Origin: Thauera sp. K11
GTDB lineage: Bacteria > Pseudomonadota > Gammaproteobacteria > Burkholderiales > Rhodocyclaceae
DNA: 64,000 bases
Assembly (NCBI RefSeq): GCF_002354895.1
Contig: NZ_CP023439.1
Location: forward strand, 1,674,001 to 1,738,000
Reading direction: 5' to 3'
Below the pieces are notes generated by a model. It saw nothing but the letters and a program-made list of their open reading frames with translations. It was not told where the DNA came from and made no database searches. Position numbers and translations under genes: made by a program. Shown piece after piece: positions 1 through 6,814 of the stretch (position 1 is the first letter of the stretch; each line of letters starts with the position of its first letter).

Positions 1-390
1 CCAGACGTCCATGTCGCCGATCAGCGGCGGGAAGCGGTAGGGGTCGTCGATGTCGGATTCGTGCCCGGCGCCGCCGCCGGGCGCCGTCCATGCGACCCGA
101 AGCCGGTAGGGGAAGGGCCTGCGCCGGCGCGGCACGAGGCCGGTGAAGAGGCCGCTGCCGTCCTGGCGGACGAGGCTCGCCACGCGTCGCGCCCCGCCGT
201 CCAGCACCGCCACGGCGTGCGCGCCGGGCAGCAGGGCACGCACGATGACTGCGCTGCCGGCGACGTGCATGCCGAGGACGGAGAACGGGTCGCCGTGCGT
301 GGCCTGCATCAGGGCCGCCAACGTACCGGGATCGACGCGGCCATCGGCGGGCGAAGCGTCGTCGGGAGCATCACGTCGTGTCTTGGCCAT
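1..390 (-). CDS. glgB: 1,4-alpha-glucan branching enzyme, N-terminal part (cut by window edge)
   Basis: The minus strand is open from an ATG at 390 to the window edge, giving 130 residues. After a short variable leader, the motif HGDPFSVLGMH (about residues 37-47) and later DIDDPYRFPPLIGDMDVW are the hallmarks of the N-terminal carbohydrate-binding module 48 of GlgB. In this family the enzyme transfers alpha-1,4-glucan segments to make alpha-1,6 branches in glycogen. The catalytic barrel lies outside the window, so activity cannot be judged. Family membership rests on conserved N-terminal motifs only. No neighbour from the glycogen pathway is visible on this side. Confidence 0.85.
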   Translation of the reverse strand, partial: MAKTRRDAPDDASPADGRVDPGTLAALMQATHGDPFSVLGMHVAGSAVIVRALLPGAHAVAVLDGGARRVASLVRQDGSGLFTGLVPRRRRPFPYRLRVAWTAPGGGAGHESDIDDPYRFPPLIGDMDVW

Positions 391-624
391 GATCAGCAGT
401 GCTCGCCCGGTGCGAGCGGATTGGTTGCACGCGTCATCGATTCGAATGTTCGCGCAAATCGGCGGCGGCGTGGCGGAAATCGATGGGCGGCGCCACCGGT
501 TTCACGGCCTTGCGCCCTGGGGCGGCGAGGGCCACCGAGTGCATCGCGGGCCTCGGGTGTCGGCCGACTTCGTGGGGCGCACCTGCAGGCTCTGGAACGG
601 AAACGCAGGGCGGGATACGGACGC

Positions 625-660
625 AAAAAGCAGAAAACCCGCGCCGGGCGGGTTTTCTGC
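625..660 (-). terminator. Rho-independent terminator after tRNA-Gly/tRNA-Cys
   Basis: A perfect 13-bp inverted repeat (GCAGAAAACCCGC at 630-642, its complement at 648-660) is followed, in the minus direction, by a run of T (CTTTTTG). It lies just past the 3' end of tRNA-Cys. The rest of 391-669, between glgB and the tRNAs, shows no convincing gene. Confidence 0.8.
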
Positions 661-669
661 TCGATCTAC

Positions 670-743
670 TGGAGGCGCGACTCGGAATCGAACCGGGGTA
701 CACGGCTTTGCAGGCCGCTGCATAACCACTCTGCCATCGCGCC
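670..743 (-). tRNA. tRNA-Cys (anticodon GCA)
   Basis: The minus strand folds as a 74-nt tRNA with encoded CCA: acceptor GGCGCGA pairing with TCGCGCC, T-loop GGTTCGATTCC, and anticodon loop CTGCAAA giving GCA. It lies 73 nt after tRNA-Gly on the same strand and shares its terminator. The order pgsA-Gly-Cys resembles the pgsA-glyW-cysT order of E. coli. Confidence 0.95.
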
Positions 744-816
744 ATGATCTGCTGGCCGGCTGCCGGTCCGTCTGGCCTGCCGAGGGAACGAGCGGCATGC
801 TCGATCCAGGAATGCT

Positions 817-892
817 TGGAGCGGGAAACGAGTCTCGAACTCGCGACCTCAACCTTGGCAAGGTTGCGCTCTACCAACTGAGCTATTCCCGC
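817..892 (-). tRNA. tRNA-Gly (anticodon GCC), copy 1
   Basis: A 76-nt tRNA with encoded CCA: acceptor GCGGGAA/TTCCCGC, D-arm TAGCTCAGTTGGTAGAGC, anticodon loop CTTGCCAAG (GCC), T-loop GTTCGAGAC. It is identical to the copies at 1754-1829 and 59306-59381. It lies 69 nt after pgsA on the same strand and is probably cotranscribed with it. Confidence 0.96.
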
Positions 893-961
893 TCGGGAAA
901 GACCGCCATTATAGTTAGCGAAACCCGCCTGTCAACCGGAAATCCATTCCGGATCGGCCGC

Positions 962-1537
962 TCACTCCGCGTCGTGCTGCGTCAGCAGCGGCAGCGCGCG
1001 GTGCAGATAGTAGCCCATTGACCACAGGGTGAGCGCCGCCGCGACGTAGATCAGGATGCTGCCGAGCAGGCGCACGTCGATCGACAGCACCGGCGCATCG
1101 AACAGCAGCAGCGGAATCGCCGCCATCTGCGCCGCGGTCTTGAGCTTGCCGATGTAGGCCACCGCGACGCTCGCCGAGCGTCCCACCCTCGCCATCCATT
1201 CGCGCAGCGCCGAAATGGTGATCTCGCGGCCGATGATCACCACCGCGATGATGGCGTCGACCCGCGCGAGCTGGACCAGCAGGATGAGCGCCGCCGCCAC
1301 CATCAGCTTGTCCGCCACGGGATCGAGGAAGGCGCCGAAGGCCGAGGTCTGGTGCAGCGCCCTCGCCAGGTAGCCGTCGAACCAGTCGGTGACCGCCGCG
1401 ATGACGAAGAGCAGCGTCGCCAGTTCGTTGCGGTGAGTCGTGGTCATCCAGCTCTCGGGCAGGTAGAAGATCCCGACGAACAGCGGAATCAGCGCGATGC
1501 GCGCCCAGGTCAGGGAATTGGGAATATTGAATGGCAT
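962..1537 (-). CDS. pgsA: CDP-diacylglycerol--glycerol-3-phosphate 3-phosphatidyltransferase
   Basis: This 191-residue inner-membrane enzyme makes phosphatidylglycerophosphate from CDP-diacylglycerol and glycerol-3-phosphate, the first committed step to phosphatidylglycerol and cardiolipin. The CDP-alcohol phosphotransferase signature DG(x2)AR(x8)G(x3)D(x3)D is complete: DWFDGYLAR, then G, then FLDPVAD. Several hydrophobic membrane segments follow, and the length is normal for the family. The protein starts MPFNIPNSLTWARI, as typical PgsA proteins do. tRNA-Gly and tRNA-Cys follow on the same strand, a conserved arrangement in proteobacteria. The usual upstream neighbour uvrC is absent here and is replaced by a divergent tRNA-Gly. 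Confidence 0.95.
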   Translation of the reverse strand: MPFNIPNSLTWARIALIPLFVGIFYLPESWMTTTHRNELATLLFVIAAVTDWFDGYLARALHQTSAFGAFLDPVADKLMVAAALILLVQLARVDAIIAVVIIGREITISALREWMARVGRSASVAVAYIGKLKTAAQMAAIPLLLFDAPVLSIDVRLLGSILIYVAAALTLWSMGYYLHRALPLLTQHDAE

Positions 1538-1710
1538 GCGGGGCGGCGCGGATTCTTGTCTTTGTTACGGCTGGAAGTATATCAGCGGCCCGGGCACACA
1601 TCGCGCGGCAGGCCCGTCGCGCCTGTCCGGGCCGGCGCGACGATCGATGCGTCTGCAGGGGACCCGCCGGAGCAGATTCCCTGCAGGACGAGCGCTTTTC
1701 CACGAGCGGG

Positions 1711-1738
1711 TTGACTGCAGGGGAAGATCGGCTAGAAT
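1711..1738 (+). promoter_or_regulatory. Sigma-70-type promoter for tRNA-Gly copy 2
   Basis: TTGACT (1711-1716) and TAGAAT (1733-1738) are separated by 16 bp and lie 15 nt before the mature tRNA 5' end. This matches a housekeeping promoter placed to start just upstream of the tRNA. Confidence 0.7.
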
Positions 1739-1753
1739 GCCGCCCTTCACCAC

Positions 1754-1829
1754 GCGGGAATAGCTCAGTTGGTAGAGCGCAACCTTGCCAAGGTTGAGGT
1801 CGCGAGTTCGAGACTCGTTTCCCGCTCCA
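1754..1829 (+). tRNA. tRNA-Gly (anticodon GCC), copy 2
   Basis: This 76-nt gene is identical in sequence to the copy at 817-892 but on the opposite strand, so the two form an inverted repeat flanking pgsA. CCA is encoded. It has its own promoter and terminator and is probably monocistronic. Confidence 0.96.
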
Positions 1830-1871
1830 GAATTTGTTCTGCAGCAGTTCCACTGAGTGCTGCAAGTTATT

Positions 1872-1899
1872 GAAAAATGGGGCGAAAGCCCCATTTTTC
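1872..1899 (+). terminator. Strong stem-loop terminator, possibly bidirectional
   Basis: A 12-bp perfect stem (GAAAAATGGGGC and its complement) encloses a GAAA loop and carries an A-tract on one side and a T-tract on the other. It lies 42 nt after tRNA-Gly on the plus strand and could also end the minus-strand hipBA transcript. Confidence 0.85.
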
Positions 1900-2026
1900 A
1901 TTCTGACCAAGTCCGCCGGAGCCTGCCCACGGCCGCGACTTCGCAGTCCATTTTCCAGTCCATGTTTGCGGGGACGGCGGACCCGGATTCCTGTCGGCGG
2001 AGCGAGAGGCGCGTGACGGGCATCCG

Positions 2027-3322
2027 TCATCGTCTCAGCAGCATGGCGGCTGCGTCCATCTGCCCATGCTCGAAGGCCGGCGCGAAGTCGTCCAGCTCGG
2101 CTGCGCGCAACCCCACTTCCGGGCCGAGCGCGACCTGCCGCCAGTTCGACACGGCGGCATGTACCTCGGCCAGCACGGCCAGGGCCAGTTCCTCATCCAG
2201 TGCGAAGTAGGGCGCGCGGGCCAACAGCATCTGCACGTCGGTGATCGGCCCGTCCTGCTCCGACAGCCAGGTCTTGGATTCCCGGTCCTTGTCCGGAAAC
2301 GGGTTGATGTCGAAGGCTGGCGCCAGACGCCACTGGCCGTGTGCCACGTGCAGGAAGCCGTGGTTCTGCAGGTGATCGTCTACGTTGGTGATCAGCAGGT
2401 TGAATGCCAGCCGGCGCCAGAGCTGCCGCACGTCCTGCGTGGGCGCATGGCCGTGGGTGCGGATGGCGTCGGCGATCTCGGTGTAGCTGCGATCCTCCTC
2501 GCGGGATGCCTGCAGCAGGGACGCGGCGGACTGGTACGGGATGCGGCCATCGGCCTCGTCACGGTCGAACCGGCCGATGACGGCCACCGGTACCTCGCCC
2601 AGCGACACGATGCGGGCGGGCGCGGCGTCGATCCCCGCCTGTACCGCCAGTTTCAGGGCCAGCACTTCACCGCGGGTGACGCTGCGCGTGTCGCCCACAC
2701 TCGGAAACTTGCCGATGGCGAGCCGGCCGTCCTCGGCCACCATCGTGCACTTGGGCCGCATGCCGCCCAGCGAGGTGCCCTTGCCCTGCAGGTAGCGCAA
2801 ATCCTCCGCAGTCTCCTGGCCGCGCTCCACGGCGCGGCTGGCCTGGAAGACACGCTCCAGTTCGATCAAGGGCGGGGTGCTGCGCCGACCGGCCGCCACC
2901 GTCCGATGCCAGGTTCCATCCGGGCCGCGCATGCGCAGTGCGCCGACGCGGCTGAAGTCGTCCACCGCCAGCAGGTAGTCCAGCTCGGTGAGGGCCGGCA
3001 GCTTCGGATCGTCCTTGCGGCGCCTGGCATGGTCGCGGGCGATGACGCGCCGGCCCCAGGCGTCCGGCGCCGTGTCGGCGATCGCACCGTGGAATACCGA
3101 ATCGTGCGGCGAGGCCGCCTTGTGCGGCTGATGGCCCGGCATCAATTGCAGATCGGCCGACACATTGAAGCATGCCGGGCTGGCCAGCCAGCCTTGATCA
3201 TAGGCGAAGGCGCTGTTTTCCCGCCGTCCCTGGCGGACATAGACGAGCGAGCCCACCGGCAGACCGGCCTTGCCGATGCAAAGCTGGAGCTGTCGGCGAA
3301 TCGGTGCCACAGCCGTCATCAC
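2027..3322 (-). CDS. hipA: HipA-family serine/threonine kinase toxin
   Basis: This 431-residue protein belongs to the HipA kinase family. Family members phosphorylate targets such as glutamyl-tRNA synthetase and cause growth arrest or persistence. Visible features are an N-terminal barrel region (to about residue 110), a P-loop-like GKGTSLGGMRPKC, the nucleotide-binding LAIGKFP, the catalytic loop NLLITNVDDHLQNHG (N...DDH) and the metal-binding DINPFP. The start overlaps the stop of the upstream HipB-like gene by four bases (ATGA), so the two are translationally coupled. The target is unknown. The key kinase residues appear present, so it is probably active. Confidence 0.9.
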   Translation of the reverse strand: MMTAVAPIRRQLQLCIGKAGLPVGSLVYVRQGRRENSAFAYDQGWLASPACFNVSADLQLMPGHQPHKAASPHDSVFHGAIADTAPDAWGRRVIARDHARRRKDDPKLPALTELDYLLAVDDFSRVGALRMRGPDGTWHRTVAAGRRSTPPLIELERVFQASRAVERGQETAEDLRYLQGKGTSLGGMRPKCTMVAEDGRLAIGKFPSVGDTRSVTRGEVLALKLAVQAGIDAAPARIVSLGEVPVAVIGRFDRDEADGRIPYQSAASLLQASREEDRSYTEIADAIRTHGHAPTQDVRQLWRRLAFNLLITNVDDHLQNHGFLHVAHGQWRLAPAFDINPFPDKDRESKTWLSEQDGPITDVQMLLARAPYFALDEELALAVLAEVHAAVSNWRQVALGPEVGLRAAELDDFAPAFEHGQMDAAAMLLRR

Positions 3323-3642
3323 AGTGCTCCCGAGGTGCCGGGCTTGCTGCGCACGCGCTTGGGCAGGCGCTCATCCATCAGCGTCAGGCCGATCTCGTCG
3401 TTTGGCGTGTCCAGCAGATGCGCCAGCGCCTGGATCTCGCCGAACACATGCAGCGCGCGGGCGAAGAAGTGGATGGGTACCCGCACGTCGCCTTTTTCCA
3501 TGCGACGCACGGTGGACAGGGATGCACCCATGCGCTCGGCCAGCGATGCCTGGGAGATGTGACGCCGCCGGCGGGCAAGGGAAATGTCGCTGCCGAGCTT
3601 CTGGATGGCGCGCTCGACGGGCAAAGGGACGGGGGAGTCCAA
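3319..3642 (-). CDS. hipB: HipB-like XRE-family antitoxin/repressor
   Basis: This 107-residue protein has an N-terminal helix-turn-helix (about residues 20-75; SQASLAERMGASLSTVRRMEKGD). It lies directly upstream of and overlapping hipA, so it is the expected DNA-binding antitoxin that neutralises HipA and represses the operon. The start is a TTG at 3642, supported by a GGGAG ribosome-binding site about 9 nt upstream. No ATG would preserve the HTH fold. The C-terminal tail (about residues 85-107) is basic and may contact HipA; this is an inference. Confidence 0.87.
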   Translation of the reverse strand: MDSPVPLPVERAIQKLGSDISLARRRRHISQASLAERMGASLSTVRRMEKGDVRVPIHFFARALHVFGEIQALAHLLDTPNDEIGLTLMDERLPKRVRSKPGTSGAL

Positions 3643-3731
3643 TTTAAACGCTCCCTTCAGGGCGTTAAATGAGCAATATTGATTCCATGAGAGACATTAT
3701 ATGGAAAGCGTCTGCCGCTCTACAATAAACG
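3642..3731 (-). promoter_or_regulatory. hipBA promoter and putative HipB operators
   Basis: On the minus strand TTGTAG (3720-3725) and TATAAT (3696-3701) are 18 bp apart and form a good sigma-70 promoter. Downstream, an imperfect inverted repeat ATTTAAACGC / GCGTTAAAT (3642-3651 and 3662-3670) brackets the ribosome-binding site. A further half-site-like AATAAACGC lies at 3723-3731. These are plausible autoregulatory sites for the HTH antitoxin. Confidence 0.55.
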
Positions 3732-3821
3732 CTTCTGTCAGGATTTTCTGGTCAGCATTCGCATGGCATCGGGATGAATCCGCCGCCCGGCCGCGGGTTT
3801 CATGTTCCTGGCCGGTGGGCG

Positions 3822-5285
3822 TCACGGCTTTTCCACGTCCGCGGCGGCGGCATAGGGTTCGAAGCGGCTGCGGTCGGGGTCGGCGGCCAGCCGGGTGCCG
3901 ACCGGCGGGAAGGCGCGCTGCGGGCATGACGGGCGCTCGCAGACCTTGCAGCCGGCGCCGATCGGCGTGCGCGCCTGGGGGTCGTCCAGTTTCAGGCCCC
4001 GCGAGTACACCAGGCGCGGTGCATGGCGGAGGTCGCAGCCCAGGCCCACGGCGAAAGTCTTCTCCGGGCTGCCCCAACTGCCGCGGCGATGTACGACGGT
4101 GCGCGCGATCCACAGGTAGGTGCGGCCGTCCGGCATGGTCGCGAGCTGGGTCAGGATGTGGTCGGGCTGGGCGAAGGCTTCGTATACGTTCCACAGCGGA
4201 CAGGTGCCGCCCACGCGCGAGAAATGGAAATCGGTGGCGGACTGGCGCTTGGAGATGTTGCCGGCCCGATCGACCCGCACGAAGATGAACGGCACCCCGC
4301 GCGCCTGCGGCCGCTGCAGGGTGGACAGGCGATGGCAGACGGTTTCGAAGCCGACGCCGAAACGGCGCCCGAGGCGGTCGATGTCGTAGGCGAGCGCTTC
4401 GGCGGCGGCGAGAAAGCGCCCGTAGGGAAGGATCAAGGCGCCGGCGAAGTAGTTCGCCAGGCCGATGCGGGCGAGCACGCGCGCCTCGTCGCCGAGGAAT
4501 CCGCCTTCCGCCACCAGGCGTTCGATTTCTTCGTTGGCCTCCAGGAAGGCAAGCTGGGTGGCCATCTGGAAGGCCCGCTGGCCGGCGTCGAGCAGCGGCG
4601 ACAGGCGCAGGACGCCGCGCGCCGCGTCGAATTCCCTCAGCGGCGCGAATTCCGTCTCCGCTTCGGCAGCCCCGCCTGCCGGCCCGGTGACGGCGATGCG
4701 GTGTACGTCGGCCAGCCGTGCCGACAAACCCAGGTCGATGCGGCCCGGCTCCAGCTTCCAGTCGTCGAAACAGCGTTCGGCGAGCGCATCCAGGCTGGCG
4801 ACGTGGTTGTGGCGGGCGTAGAAGAAGTCGCGCACTTCCTCGTAAGGCATGGGCGTGGTCGCCGCCAGCGCGCCGCGGTCCTCGCCCAGGCGGGCGGCAT
4901 AGGCGGCAAGGCGCTCGTCCGCTTCGCGCCGCTGCCGGTCCAGCGTCAGCAGGGCGCGTGCGAGCGCGGGCATCTGGCTCGCGAGTTCGCGGATCTCGGC
5001 CAGCGACACGGCCTCGCCGGTCGCCGCCATCAGGCCGGCGTCTCCGAGCACGTCGCGCAGTTCGGCCACCAGGCGGCCTTCGTCGTCGTCGGAGAAACGC
5101 TGCACGTCGACGCCGAGCGTCGCGCTGATGCGCAGCAGCACCGGCACGGTGAGCGGGCGCTGGTTCTGCTCGATCTGGTTGAGATAGCTCGCGGATATGT
5201 CGAGCAGGCGGGCCAGGGCCGCCTGGGTGAGGCCGCGTTCCTCGCGCAGGCGCCGCAGGCGCACCCCGGTAAATACTTTCTTCAT
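3822..5285 (-). CDS. Short-chain acyl-CoA-type transcriptional regulator (ScfR/RamB/PrpR family), propionate module
   Basis: This 487-residue protein starts with an XRE helix-turn-helix (about residues 8-62, [19 protein letters not shown]) followed by the long regulator domain shared with mycobacterial RamB and PrpR. The ImmA/IrrE-like middle region lacks an HExxH zinc motif, so it is not a peptidase. The C-terminal cysteine cluster C446-x2-C449-x4-C454 ([12 protein letters not shown]) matches the cluster region of these regulators. It is divergent from prpC with a 161-bp shared intergenic region, so it probably senses short-chain acyl-CoA and controls the methylcitrate operon. A paralogue lies at 18921-20366. 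The start [13 protein letters not shown] is typical of the family. Confidence 0.85.
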   Translation of the reverse strand: MKKVFTGVRLRRLREERGLTQAALARLLDISASYLNQIEQNQRPLTVPVLLRISATLGVDVQRFSDDDEGRLVAELRDVLGDAGLMAATGEAVSLAEIRELASQMPALARALLTLDRQRREADERLAAYAARLGEDRGALAATTPMPYEEVRDFFYARHNHVASLDALAERCFDDWKLEPGRIDLGLSARLADVHRIAVTGPAGGAAEAETEFAPLREFDAARGVLRLSPLLDAGQRAFQMATQLAFLEANEEIERLVAEGGFLGDEARVLARIGLANYFAGALILPYGRFLAAAEALAYDIDRLGRRFGVGFETVCHRLSTLQRPQARGVPFIFVRVDRAGNISKRQSATDFHFSRVGGTCPLWNVYEAFAQPDHILTQLATMPDGRTYLWIARTVVHRRGSWGSPEKTFAVGLGCDLRHAPRLVYSRGLKLDDPQARTPIGAGCKVCERPSCPQRAFPPVGTRLAADPDRSRFEPYAAAADVEKP

Positions 5286-5306
5286 CGCAAGTCCAGTCAG
5301 AGAGTG

Positions 5307-5417
5307 TTCGCAAGATTCGCAAAATTGCAGCGAACCATTCGCAAATCAACGCCAATTCAGGCATTTACGGTGTTTTTGAGATGCGTATATTGCGAACGAA
5401 GTCGCGCAATTGCAAAC
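5307..5417. promoter_or_regulatory. Putative ScfR operator cluster between regulator and prpC
   Basis: The motif TTCGCAA occurs at 5307, 5316 and 5338, its inverse TTGCGAA at 5390-5396, and a related AATTGCAAA near 5409-5417. Clustered half-sites in both orientations, resembling the TTTGCAAA-type motifs of RamB/PrpR, lie between the regulator and prpC. A TTGCGAA also occurs upstream of mmsA near the paralogous regulator. Confidence 0.5.
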
Positions 5418-5446
5418 CCTTCCCTCTGTTTCAACCGGAGCGCAGC

Positions 5447-6601
5447 ATGAGCACCCAACTGGAAAGCAGCTTCAAGCCGAAGAAATCCGTCGCCCTGTCC
5501 GGTGTCACCGCCGGCAACACCGCCCTGTGCACCGTCGGCAAGACCGGCAACGACCTGCACTACCGCGGCTACGACATCCTCGACATCGCCGAACGCTGCG
5601 AATTCGAGGAAGTAGCCCACCTGCTGGTGCACGGCAAGCTGCCCAACCGGGCCGAACTGCGCGCCTACAAGGCCAAGCTCAAGGCCATGCGCGGCCTGCC
5701 GGCGAGCGTCAAGGAAGCGCTGGAGCGCCTGCCGGCCTCCGCCCATCCGATGGACGTGATGCGTACCGGCGTGTCGGCGCTCGGCTGTGTGCTGCCGGAG
5801 AAGGACGACCACAACACGCCGGGCGCGCGCGACATCGCCGACCGCCTGATGGCATCGCTCGGCTCCATGCTGCTGTACTGGTACCACTGGTCCACCAAGG
5901 GCCAGCGCATCGACGTCGAAACAGATGACGACTCCATCGGCGCGCACTTCCTGCATCTGCTGCACGGCGAAAAGCCGTCCGCGCTGTGGGAGCGGGCCAT
6001 GCACACCTCGCTGATCCTGTACGCTGAGCACGAATTCAACGCCTCGACCTTCACCGGCCGCGTCATCGCCGGCACCGGCTCGGACGTGTATTCGGCGATC
6101 ACCGGCGCGATCGGCGCGCTGCGCGGCCCGAAGCACGGCGGCGCCAACGAGGTGGCCTTCGAGATCCAGAAGCGCTACGACAACCCCGACGAGGCCGAAG
6201 CCGACATCCGCCGCCGCGTGGAGAGCAAGGAAGTGGTGATCGGCTTCGGCCACCCGGTCTATACCGTCAGCGATCCGCGCAACGAGGTCATCAAGCGCGT
6301 GGCGCGGCAACTGTCGGAGGCGGCCGGTTCGACCAAGATGTTCGACATCGCCGAGCGGCTGGAAAAGGTCATGTGGGAAGTGAAGCAGATGTTCCCCAAC
6401 CTCGACTGGTTCAGCGCGGTGAGCTACCACATGATGGGCGTGCCGACGGCGATGTTCACGCCGCTGTTCGTGATCGCGCGCACCAGCGGCTGGGCGGCGC
6501 ACATCATCGAGCAGCGCCAGGACAACAAGATCATCCGCCCGAGCGCCAACTACGTCGGCCCGGACGATCTGGCCTTCGTGCCGATCGAGGATCGCCACTG
6601 A
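5447..6601 (+). CDS. prpC: 2-methylcitrate synthase
   Basis: This enzyme condenses propionyl-CoA with oxaloacetate to 2-methylcitrate, the entry step of the methylcitrate cycle. The 384-residue protein has the citrate-synthase catalytic triad in place: H230 (KHGGANE), H269 (GFGHPVY) and D320 ([11 protein letters not shown]). Its length matches PrpC-type synthases rather than the larger hexameric GltA. The start [13 protein letters not shown] follows a CGGAG site. An upstream in-frame ATG at 5381 has no such support and would add a non-conserved leader. It is the first gene of prpC-acnD-prpF-prpB, divergent from the ScfR regulator. Confidence 0.93.
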   Translation: MSTQLESSFKPKKSVALSGVTAGNTALCTVGKTGNDLHYRGYDILDIAERCEFEEVAHLLVHGKLPNRAELRAYKAKLKAMRGLPASVKEALERLPASAHPMDVMRTGVSALGCVLPEKDDHNTPGARDIADRLMASLGSMLLYWYHWSTKGQRIDVETDDDSIGAHFLHLLHGEKPSALWERAMHTSLILYAEHEFNASTFTGRVIAGTGSDVYSAITGAIGALRGPKHGGANEVAFEIQKRYDNPDEAEADIRRRVESKEVVIGFGHPVYTVSDPRNEVIKRVARQLSEAAGSTKMFDIAERLEKVMWEVKQMFPNLDWFSAVSYHMMGVPTAMFTPLFVIARTSGWAAHIIEQRQDNKIIRPSANYVGPDDLAFVPIEDRH

Positions 6602-6814
6602 GCCCCTATTTTTCTCCCCTCTCCCCTCGCGGGAGAGGGGCCGGGGGAGAGGGGAGCGCTGAGCCAGTTTCCAACGCAGCCCCCTCTCCCTAACCCGCTC
6701 CGCGCCCCGGCGCTGTGGCCTGCCGGCCACAGCGCGCTCCAGCGGGCGAAGCAGTGCTTCGCTTTTCCGCCTCCGCCCCGCAAGGGGAGAGGGAGCCAGG
6801 ACAAACTACGCGCC
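6602..6814 (+). repeat. Intergenic palindrome cluster between prpC and acnD
   Basis: The 213-bp gap contains three strong stem-loops: CCCCTCTCCC/GGGAGAGGGG (6616-6640), CGCTGTGGCC/GGCCACAGCG (6711-6734) and a GCGAAGCA/TGCTTCGC hairpin near 6748-6765. None has a T-tract. They may stabilise or attenuate the operon transcript, or be a repetitive intergenic element. Confidence 0.5.
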
